This document shows positions 7,465 to 13,529 of a DNA stretch of 13,529 bases, one piece after another. Numbering within the stretch: the first letter of the stretch is position 1; each line of letters starts with the position of its first letter. Position numbers and translations under genes: made by a program. The notes beneath the pieces are model-generated. The model did not search any database, was not told the origin of the DNA, and saw nothing but the letters and a program-made list of their open reading frames with translations. This DNA comes from JAQIBY01 sp964615585 (GTDB lineage Bacteria > Bacteroidota > Bacteroidia > Bacteroidales > ML635J-15): the NCBI GenBank assembly GCA_964615585.1, contig CAZTNS010000084.1, positions 1-13,529 of the forward strand, given 5' to 3'.

Positions 7465-8178
7465 ATGATGAAACGCATATTATTTTTTTCAGCTTGGTTG
7501 TTAATCGTTATTTCAGGTGCATCAGCACAAACGATAGTCATTTCTGAAGATAATCCTGACAGGGTTTATGAAGAAACAGACTGGGGGCCGAACAAACAGC
7601 ATTTTGGCTATTGGTTTGTCAATTATGGAATGCCGGTGCCCATAACAACAGACAATCATCTGAAAACACTGTCTTCAGGGCATTGGAATGCAGGTTATGC
7701 CTACAAAATCCGGATGTTTAGTTTTATGGACATTGCCGCAGAGTTGTCATACAGCAACTATTTTTATGCATTAAATAAAGATGCTCGGGAAAATGTAATA
7801 TGGCCGGGCATAAGCTGGGATAAAATCAGGACAAAACAGAATGGGTTGAAAGCTTCGATGTTTTTTCGCCTGTACATGAACCCCAAACGGGGAAATTATT
7901 TTGGGACTTATATTGATGTGGGTGGTTTTGTTGATTATCACTTAAGTTCAGGCTGGGTTTACAAGTATAAAGATGATGAGGTAAAAAGGATGGAGCGCAT
8001 TCGCCACGACGATGATTTTGAAACCTTTAGTTACGGGACGGTGTTTGCTATAGGGCGTGACCAGTTTTCTTTGTTTGTGCAATACAACTTACAAGATGTT
8101 ATCACGGGGACAACCAGGTATCCTGACATGCCACATTTCATTGTTGGACTGAAACTCAATTTGTATTCTGCTTTTTAG
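7465..8178 (+). CDS. Exported protein, putative small outer-membrane beta-barrel
   Basis: The product has 237 residues and an evident signal peptide: MMKR, a hydrophobic core, and a cleavage site after SGASA (17-21). The mature part is rich in aromatic and alternating residues typical of transmembrane beta strands, for example HFGYWFVNYGM (46-56), AAELSYSNYFYAL (91-103) and FSLFVQYNL (201-209). It ends in LYSAF, so the last residue is Phe, as in many outer-membrane beta-barrel proteins. I recognise no specific family. It starts one base after the subtilase stop and is almost certainly co-transcribed with it, so it may be a partner, a substrate or merely co-expressed. No terminator is seen after it; the repeat array begins about 50 bases downstream. 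Confidence 0.75.
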   Translation: MMKRILFFSAWLLIVISGASAQTIVISEDNPDRVYEETDWGPNKQHFGYWFVNYGMPVPITTDNHLKTLSSGHWNAGYAYKIRMFSFMDIAAELSYSNYFYALNKDARENVIWPGISWDKIRTKQNGLKASMFFRLYMNPKRGNYFGTYIDVGGFVDYHLSSGWVYKYKDDEVKRMERIRHDDDFETFSYGTVFAIGRDQFSLFVQYNLQDVITGTTRYPDMPHFIVGLKLNLYSAF

Positions 8179-8228
8179 GCTGTAATGGTAGTAAAAAGCG
8201 GAATACAGCGGTTTGTCAATTGAGGGGT

Positions 8229-8486
8229 TTTGGACACAAAGACACGAAGACACAAAGGAACAAGCCGGAACAGGTTTTGGCCACAAAGACACGAAGACAC
8301 GAAGGATCGAACCGAAACGATGTTTGGCCACAAAGACACGAAGGCACGAAGGAACGAGCCGGACCGACGTTTGGCCACAAAGACACGAAGGCACGAAGGA
8401 TCGAACCGAAACGATGTTTGGCCACAAAGACATGAAGGCACGAACCGGAACAAGTTTTGGCCACAAAGACACGAAGACACAAAGGG
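8229..8486. repeat. Tandem array of 47-bp repeats (five full or near-full units plus a partial)
   Basis: Units begin with TTTGGCCACAAAG at 8229, 8276, 8323, 8370, 8417 and 8456. The first four are exactly 47 bp, the fifth is 39 bp (an 8-base deletion), and the sixth is partial and fades out near 8486. Each unit opens with an internal 8-base periodicity (CACAAAGA, CACGAAGA, CACGAAGG). Units 2 and 4 differ at one base and share GGATCGAACCGAAACGATG, whereas units 1, 3 and 5 carry a GGAAC...CCGGA variant. Because 47 is not a multiple of 3, the open frames across the array are a repeat artefact, not a protein. Repeats with a CACAAAGACAC core are, from memory, scattered in environmental Bacteroidota genomes. 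The function is unknown. It fills most of the 395-base gap before feoB. Confidence 0.93.
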
Positions 8487-8511
8487 AGTATCTAAAATAT
8501 TGTTAGTGCAA

Positions 8512-8536
8512 CTTTGTGTTTTTGTGCCTACGTGGC
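8512..8536 (-). repeat. Inverted partial copy closing the 47-bp array
   Basis: Read on the minus strand, these 25 bases are GCCACGTAGGCACAAAAACA plus CAAAG. They match the last forward unit (8460-8484) at 20 of 25 positions, in opposite orientation, with 27 bases between the arms. The array therefore ends in an inverted repeat able to form a long imperfect hairpin, 38 bases before the annotated feoB start. No matching inverted arm was seen on the left side. Confidence 0.75.
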
Positions 8537-8573
8537 GATTTCAATTTAGATCACCACAGAAAAATCCCTAAAT

Positions 8574-11126
8574 ATGGGGATGGTAAAATCCTGCTGTAAT
8601 GCTAATTTTGTTTCCGGATCTCCGGTTGACCGGGATGGAAAATACGATATTATGAGGTTGTCGGAATTAAAACGTGGGCAAAAGGCTGTAGTATTAGGTG
8701 TATCAGGGAATTCTGAAATTTCACGACGCCTGATGGAAATGGGTTTTGTGCGTGGAAAAAAAGTCAAAAAAATCAAGAAAGCGCCATTTACCGAACCTGT
8801 GGAATATGAATTGGGGGATTTTAAAATCACATTGCGTAACAATGAAGCAGCCCTTGTAAGGATTGCTACAGAAAAACAACCCGATGAAAAAATTGAAGGA
8901 ACGGAGGAGCCATTATGGTTTTCCGAAGAAATCTCCGATGATACAATCACCGAAAAAAAATCGTCTTTTGTCATTGCACTCGTAGGCAATCCCAATTGTG
9001 GTAAAACAAGTATTTTCAATCATGCCACCGGTGGCCGGGAACATGTGGCCAATTATTCCGGTGTCACAGTAGCTGCCAAAGAAGGCTGGCTCAAACTCAA
9101 AGGCGAAAAAGTAAAAATTGTTGATTTGCCGGGAACGTATTCCTTGTCAGGGCAGTCCCCTGATGAGCGTTTTGTTGCCGATTATATTATCAAACAAAAA
9201 CCCGACCTCATCATCAATGTGCTGGATGCCAGCAACCTTGACAGGAACCTGTATTTAACTACTCAGCTCAAAGAAACAGGCATCAAAACCATGATTGCAC
9301 TAAACATGTATGATGAGCTGAAAAACGCCAAAGCCAGCCTTGATATTCGGGAATTTGAAAAATACCTGGGTGTGCCGGTGGTGCCAACGGTCGGGAAAGA
9401 ATCAAAAGGCGTGAGGCGATTGTTCATCCGTGCAGGGCAATATAACAAAGAGCCTGTATTCATGAGCCGTGCAGCGCAAATTATTTATTCTCCTGAAATA
9501 GAATATGCGCTGCAGCGTTTTACCGAAATGACACCTGATATTACACTATCCGACGATACATTTACTCCACGTTTTTTTGCTTTATCCGTGTTGGCTGATG
9601 AACCTTTCATATACACGATACCGTCAGTAAAAAAACACAAGTCTGAAATTTCCAGGATACGAAACCTTGTTTTCCGCGAACATTGTGAATTTAATGAAAG
9701 TGAAGTATCCAGGCGGATAGTGGAAAAACGTTATCGTTACATCGAAAGCATATTGAATAAAGTATATACCTCAGGAAACCGGAAAAAAGAAAACATAACG
9801 GCCAAAATTGACTCCGTATTGACCCATGAGAAATTCGGGTTGCCCATGTTTTTTGTGTTTGTCTGGCTGATGTTTTTTCTGACCTTTAGGTTGGGTGAAT
9901 ATCCCATGAACTGGATTGAAAATGGCATGGGAGCACTTGGTGGATGGGTAAACAATTCAATGCAAGAAGGCATGTTGTCTGATTTGATTGTGAATGGTAT
10001 CATTGGAGGTGTAGGTGGAGTGCTGGTGTTTTTGCCAAGCATCATGATATTGTTTTTTATGATTTCGCTGATGGAAGACACAGGATACATGTCAAGATCG
10101 GCATTTTTGATGGATAAAGTGATGAATAAAGCCGGCTTGCATGGAAAATCATTTATCCCTTTGCTCATGGGATTTGGGTGCAATGTACCTGCGGTGATGG
10201 CTACACGTACCATTGAAAATCAGCGGGACAGGATCCTAACCATGATGGTTATTCCTTTCATGTCATGTTCTGCGCGTTTGCCTGTGTATGTGCTGATTAT
10301 TTCTGCATTTTTCCCCGGCAATCAGTCCTTTATTCTGTTTACTGTTTACGGCATTGGTATTCTGGCTGCTTTTTCAACTTCGTATATCCTGAGCAAAACG
10401 GTTTTTTCCAAAACCCCAAGTCCTTTTATCATGGAAATGCCGCCATACAGAGTACCCGGGATTGTTCCTTTGTTAAAACATACATGGTTTAAATCCATGC
10501 ATTTCATCAAAAAAATGGGAACCATTATATTCATGGCCTCAGTTATTGTATGGGCATTAGGGTATTTTCCACAGGATGAAGAAATTATTTCACATTATGA
10601 TGAACAGATATCAGCCATTGAAGAACAGACAACCCCAACAACAACTGCAGATTCATTATCATCGGTGATTGAAAAAATGAAACAAACGCTGGAAAAAGAG
10701 AAACAGGCAGAACTGCTTTCCAATTCATACATCAGTAAATTTGGGAAAACCATTCAACCTGTTTTTGCTCCCATAGGCTTTGATTGGAAAATGTCGGTGA
10801 GCATCCTCACGGGCGTGATGGCTAAGGAAGTGGTTGTCAGTACGATGGCCGTGCTTTATCAATCGGGAGAAAGTGAACAGAGCGATGGGAAAAAGTCTGG
10901 ATTGGTGGAAAGCCTGCGGGCTGAGAGTGCCAAAAACCAAACCTCCAGGCTCACATATTTTGCATTTCTGGTGTTTATTCTTTTGTATTTCCCGTGTTTT
11001 GGGACCATTGCTGCCATGTGGCGTGAAATTAAAAATCCGGGATGGATGATTTTCGTGGTATTGTTTCCTCTGCTGTTTGCCTGGGTATTGAGTTTCCTGA
11101 TAGTAACAGTGGGTGGTTTATTTTGA
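8574..11126 (+). CDS. feoB: Ferrous iron transporter, FeoA-FeoB fusion
   Basis: FeoB is the inner-membrane Fe(II) uptake protein with a cytosolic G-domain. In this 850-residue form a FeoA-like SH3 domain (27-98) is fused ahead of it: MRLSELKRGQKAVV, then RRLMEMGFVRG, EYELGDFKITLR and NEAALVRI. The G-domain shows G1 GNPNCGKTS (138-146), G3 DLPG (184-187) and G4 NMYD (244-247). The membrane part begins near 420 and carries the gate motifs GFGCNVPAVMATRT (533-546), PFMSCSARLPVY (561-572) and YFPCFGT (805-811). A Q/T/E-rich loop (about 665-715) precedes the last membrane helices. The first ATG (8574) adds 26 residues including a Cys-Cys pair ahead of the FeoA core; Met27 (8652) is the more family-like start. 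It probably uses its own promoter, but none was recognised beside the array. The 3' end overlaps the next gene by 9 bases. Confidence 0.96.
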   Translation: MGMVKSCCNANFVSGSPVDRDGKYDIMRLSELKRGQKAVVLGVSGNSEISRRLMEMGFVRGKKVKKIKKAPFTEPVEYELGDFKITLRNNEAALVRIATEKQPDEKIEGTEEPLWFSEEISDDTITEKKSSFVIALVGNPNCGKTSIFNHATGGREHVANYSGVTVAAKEGWLKLKGEKVKIVDLPGTYSLSGQSPDERFVADYIIKQKPDLIINVLDASNLDRNLYLTTQLKETGIKTMIALNMYDELKNAKASLDIREFEKYLGVPVVPTVGKESKGVRRLFIRAGQYNKEPVFMSRAAQIIYSPEIEYALQRFTEMTPDITLSDDTFTPRFFALSVLADEPFIYTIPSVKKHKSEISRIRNLVFREHCEFNESEVSRRIVEKRYRYIESILNKVYTSGNRKKENITAKIDSVLTHEKFGLPMFFVFVWLMFFLTFRLGEYPMNWIENGMGALGGWVNNSMQEGMLSDLIVNGIIGGVGGVLVFLPSIMILFFMISLMEDTGYMSRSAFLMDKVMNKAGLHGKSFIPLLMGFGCNVPAVMATRTIENQRDRILTMMVIPFMSCSARLPVYVLIISAFFPGNQSFILFTVYGIGILAAFSTSYILSKTVFSKTPSPFIMEMPPYRVPGIVPLLKHTWFKSMHFIKKMGTIIFMASVIVWALGYFPQDEEIISHYDEQISAIEEQTTPTTTADSLSSVIEKMKQTLEKEKQAELLSNSYISKFGKTIQPVFAPIGFDWKMSVSILTGVMAKEVVVSTMAVLYQSGESEQSDGKKSGLVESLRAESAKNQTSRLTYFAFLVFILLYFPCFGTIAAMWREIKNPGWMIFVVLFPLLFAWVLSFLIVTVGGLF

Positions 11127-11804
11127 ATTTTCCAATTCGCTGAATGGAATATCTATGTTAAAATATACGGCTTTCTTATTGCTTGTGCTGTCAGTTACAT
11201 CAATGACATCATAATAATGGCCGTTTTTGGTAATGAGTTTTTGGGAATGTATTTCCATGTTGAGGTACTCAAGAACGCGGTATTCTTCACTGATGTTGAT
11301 GATGATGTAAGCCGACTCTGCTGATTTTCCGTTACCGGATTGGAGTATGGATTTGATGAGTTGATTGTAATATAAACTATGCAACTGAGCCATTTTGGAA
11401 TTTCCGGTTTCTTGCCATGCCACATAAGCATAGAAATGAAAAATCGGAACATGAAACAATTTGTGATACACTGTTTTTACCACTTCGGAAGCCACGGTAT
11501 ATTCTTCGTTATCCAGTAATCCCTTTATTTTTTGTAAGGGTTCGTTTTCGGTGTAGGGTTGGTAATCGGATGTTCTGGAATATGCCATCCTCAGAGCTTC
11601 ATAATCAGCATTCTTTGGGTGATTCATGGCAGAATCAAGTTGCCGGGAATACAGTTTTGATGCCTCTGATTCGGATAACTTGAGGACAGGGTGTAAGGTT
11701 TTCAGTTCAATCTCATGGGGTTCGGGAGATGTTCTGAATACGCTACAGGACGTGAAAAATCCTGTAAATACTAAAATGGACAACAGTACAGTGTGTTTTT
11801 TCAT
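11118..11804 (-). CDS. DUF4919-like lipoprotein of unknown function
   Basis: This 228-residue product has a clear lipoprotein signal: MKKHTVLLSILVFTGFFTSC, with Cys20 as the acylated residue. The remainder has the layout I associate with DUF4919 proteins of Bacteroidota: YEALRMAYSRTSDYQPY (68-84), a helical middle, SGNGKSAESAYIIINISEEY (155-174), NGHYYDVIDV (194-203), and a terminal YFNIDIPFSELENSK. The assignment is from recalled patterns. Nothing suggests a catalytic site, and the function is unknown. It is convergent with feoB, sharing 9 bases. About 390 bases upstream hold no gene before the ppdK terminator, so it should have its own promoter. A weak -7-like CATTTTTG (minus strand, 11843-11850) lies 39 bases before the ATG. 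Confidence 0.82.
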   Translation of the reverse strand: MKKHTVLLSILVFTGFFTSCSVFRTSPEPHEIELKTLHPVLKLSESEASKLYSRQLDSAMNHPKNADYEALRMAYSRTSDYQPYTENEPLQKIKGLLDNEEYTVASEVVKTVYHKLFHVPIFHFYAYVAWQETGNSKMAQLHSLYYNQLIKSILQSGNGKSAESAYIIINISEEYRVLEYLNMEIHSQKLITKNGHYYDVIDVTDSTSNKKAVYFNIDIPFSELENSK

Positions 11805-12192
11805 CCGGCAATAAATTACTTAACAGGTAAACGGGTATGATGCAAAAATGTTTAAAAAAAGCAGTCAGAAAGATGCTGGCAGCTTTGTTGTGATATTAAT
11901 GCTGTTATTACCTTAAGGGGCCCTCTATTGATTCTTTTCTTTTCAAGAAAAAACATAGGGCGTCATAGTTGAATTGACATGATACGAAGTTTACAGTAGA
12001 ACCAAATTTATCAAAGGATAGGATAACACAGTTAGCACATTTATTACAGGGTTTATTGCACAGAAGAAAGCATGGAAGATATCCCTTTGGATATGAGTAT
12101 GGAGGAATTTGGAATATATTTCCTGAAAATAAAGGCTGAAGAAGGTACCTGCCTGAAAAGATGAACTGTCTCTTACACCTTAGCAGTATGAT
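11805..12192. other. Gene-poor intergenic region between the DUF4919-like gene and the ppdK terminator
   Basis: I see no supported gene, RNA gene, mobile-element end or repeat here. The region is AT-rich with short homopolymer runs. A 30-codon frame (12072-12164, plus strand) and a minus-strand frame (to 11908) that begins inside ppdK are present but look fortuitous. It may contain the promoter and leader of the minus-strand lipoprotein gene. Confidence 0.5.
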
Positions 12193-12233
12193 AAAAAAAA
12201 CAAACCCGCACATCAAAAATGGCATGCGGGTTT
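12193..12233 (-). terminator. Rho-independent terminator of ppdK
   Basis: On the minus strand AAACCCGCA (12233-12225) pairs perfectly with TGCGGGTTT (12210-12202) across a 14-base loop, followed by G and eight T residues (12200-12193). It is about 33 bases after the ppdK stop. The plus strand also ends in TTTTATT, so weak bidirectional action is possible. Confidence 0.9.
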
Positions 12234-12265
12234 TATTCGTGGTGATTGATTTTCTGTTATACCGG

Positions 12266-13529
12266 TTATTCAATATTAGCCTGAGCCGCAGACAGCCTGG
12301 CAATGGGCACACGGAAAGGCGAACATGAAACGTAATCCATACCGGCCCTGTGACAGAATTTCACAGAAGACGGTTCCCCACCATGTTCTCCACATATCCC
12401 AATTTTAAGCTCAGGTTTTGTTTCACGTCCTTTTTTGATGCCCATTTCTACCAGTTGTCCAACACCCTCCTGATCAAGTACCTGGAAAGGATCGTGCTTT
12501 AATATGCCTTTTTCGATGTAAATGGGCAGGAATTTTCCGGCATCATCACGACTATAGCCAAATGTCATCTGTGTAAGGTCGTTTGTTCCGAAAGAGAAAA
12601 ATTCTGCAGATTGGGCAATTTTATCTGCCGTGAGTGCAGCCCGGGGAATTTCAATCATGGTTCCCACAAGGTGATCAATTTTATCGTTTCTTTCTTCAAA
12701 AACTGCATTTATTGTATCCCTGACAATATTTTCCTGCATTTTCATTTCCTGAAGGTTTCCTGTGAGCGGAACCATAATTTCAGGAATGGCTTTGATGCCT
12801 TTTTTCTTCAGGTTCAGAGCTGCTTCGATTATAGCCCTGGTTTGCATTTCAGTGATTTCGGGATAGGTATTTCCAAGGCGGCATCCACGATGACCAAGCA
12901 TGGGATTTGTTTCACTGAGTTCTTCCACTTTTGCTTTGACCTCATCTGCTGAAATTCCCATTTCTTTGGCCATTTCTTCCTGATTTTTTTCATCGTGAGG
13001 AACAAATTCATGAAGTGGCGGGTCCAGCAGGCGGATAGTTACAGGCAGGTCTTGCATGGCTTCGAAAATGCCTTCAAAATCTTCGCGCTGATAAGGCAGT
13101 ATTTTGTGCAGTGCTTTGCGGCGTCCTTCTTCATCGCTTGCCAGGATCATTTCACGAACTGCTTTTATGCGGCCACCTTCAAAAAACATGTGTTCTGTAC
13201 GGCACAGGCCAATTCCCTGTGCACCAAAATCGCGGGCAGCTTTTGCGTCAGCTGGTGTGTCAGCATTGGTACGCACATGCATTTTAGTGTATTTATCAGC
13301 CAAATCCATCAGCTTCCCAAAATTACCGCTGAGTTCGGGTTTTTTGGTTGGTATTTTTCCGTCATACACATCACCGGTAGTGCCATTAAGTGAAATCCAG
13401 TCACCTTCTTTGTAAGTTTTATCCTCGATGGTAAGTGTACGTTTTTTGTAATTGATTTTTATGCTCCCTGCACCTGAAATACAGCATTTTCCCATACCAC
13501 GGGCAACCACCGCTGCATGAGAAGTCATG
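12266..13529 (-). CDS. ppdK: Pyruvate, phosphate dikinase, C-terminal part (runs off the window)
   Basis: PPDK interconverts pyruvate, ATP and phosphate with PEP, AMP and pyrophosphate, and is a cytoplasmic glycolytic/gluconeogenic enzyme. Only the last ~420 of some 880-910 residues lie inside; the N-terminal ATP-grasp region is beyond the right edge. The visible part starts in the phosphohistidine domain at TSHAAVVARGMG, with the swivelling His at visible residue 4. The PEP/pyruvate barrel follows with GLCRTEHMF (Arg110), VTIRLLDPPLHEF (Arg166), GTMIEIPRAA (Glu293), FGTNDLTQMT (Asn316, Asp317) and GICGEHGG (Cys379). All catalytic residues expected in this half are present, so it appears intact as far as seen. 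The true start cannot be set here: the first Met of this frame is internal. A strong terminator follows, suggesting it ends its transcript. Confidence 0.97.
   Translation of the reverse strand, partial: MTSHAAVVARGMGKCCISGAGSIKINYKKRTLTIEDKTYKEGDWISLNGTTGDVYDGKIPTKKPELSGNFGKLMDLADKYTKMHVRTNADTPADAKAARDFGAQGIGLCRTEHMFFEGGRIKAVREMILASDEEGRRKALHKILPYQREDFEGIFEAMQDLPVTIRLLDPPLHEFVPHDEKNQEEMAKEMGISADEVKAKVEELSETNPMLGHRGCRLGNTYPEITEMQTRAIIEAALNLKKKGIKAIPEIMVPLTGNLQEMKMQENIVRDTINAVFEERNDKIDHLVGTMIEIPRAALTADKIAQSAEFFSFGTNDLTQMTFGYSRDDAGKFLPIYIEKGILKHDPFQVLDQEGVGQLVEMGIKKGRETKPELKIGICGEHGGEPSSVKFCHRAGMDYVSCSPFRVPIARLSAAQANIE

Noticed and set aside
8229..8486. CRISPR array
   Set aside because: The whole 47-bp unit is conserved, with no unique spacers of uniform length between short repeats, and no cas genes are nearby.
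8089..8571. Six overlapping open frames of about 70-130 codons on both strands across the 47-bp array
   Set aside because: They exist only because the repeat lacks stops in several frames. 47 is not a multiple of 3, so every unit shifts the frame and no repeated peptide would result.
12072..12164. 30-codon plus-strand frame (begins MEDIPLDMSMEEFG)
   Set aside because: Its composition is plausible, but there is no recognised family, promoter or neighbouring partner; a frame this short is expected by chance in a 390-base gap.
12168..12181. CTGTCTCTTACAC, similar to a Tn5-type transposon end
   Set aside because: The match is partial and breaks after about ten bases. No inverted partner, target duplication or transposase is present.
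11908..12312. 134-codon minus-strand frame
   Set aside because: It starts inside ppdK in another frame, runs through the ppdK terminator hairpin, is rich in Cys/Phe with no family signature and has no plausible start context.
1..13529. A previously undescribed defence, toxin or mobile system
   Set aside because: The gene content is housekeeping and envelope genes. No toxin-antitoxin pair, nuclease, reverse transcriptase, integrase or biosynthetic cluster was recognised.

Overview
The window looks like chromosomal DNA from a member of the Bacteroidota, probably a Bacteroidales-like lineage. It is AT-rich, with A/T-rich leaders and almost no Shine-Dalgarno sites. Several spots resemble the Bacteroidota promoter -7 element TAnnTTTG. 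There are three lipoproteins with short lipobox signals, a FeoA-FeoB fusion, a Bacteroidota-style subtilase and a DUF4919-like protein. No phage, transposase, CRISPR, tRNA or rRNA gene was recognised.

Layout. 95-910 (+): a lipoprotein that looks like a two-lobed retropepsin-type aspartic protease with both catalytic aspartates replaced. 890-2411 (-): an RluA-family pseudouridine synthase and panB, overlapping head to tail as an apparent operon. 2501-3544 (+): a lipoprotein of a Bacteroidota-restricted type. 3703-5631 (+): dnaK, preceded by a pentanucleotide repeat and followed by a clear intrinsic terminator. 5868-8178 (+): a secreted subtilisin-family protease and, one base later, a small outer-membrane beta-barrel candidate. 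8229-8536: a 47-bp tandem repeat array ending in an inverted partial copy. 8574-11126 (+): the FeoA-FeoB ferrous iron transporter. 11118-11804 (-): a DUF4919-like lipoprotein. 11805-12192: no convincing gene. 12266-13529 (-): the C-terminal half of pyruvate phosphate dikinase, running off the right edge, with an intrinsic terminator behind it.

Most genes are housekeeping or envelope functions: coenzyme A precursor synthesis, RNA modification, protein folding, iron uptake, and pyruvate/PEP interconversion. They do not form one pathway. Two tight couplings are visible: panB with the pseudouridine synthase, and the subtilase with the beta-barrel protein. Two convergent pairs overlap at their 3' ends (890-910 and 11118-11126).

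I found no convincing new multi-gene system. The items most worth a second look are the double-mutant aspartic-protease-like lipoprotein, the 47-bp repeat array with its inverted end just upstream of feoB, and the AAATT repeat immediately before dnaK.
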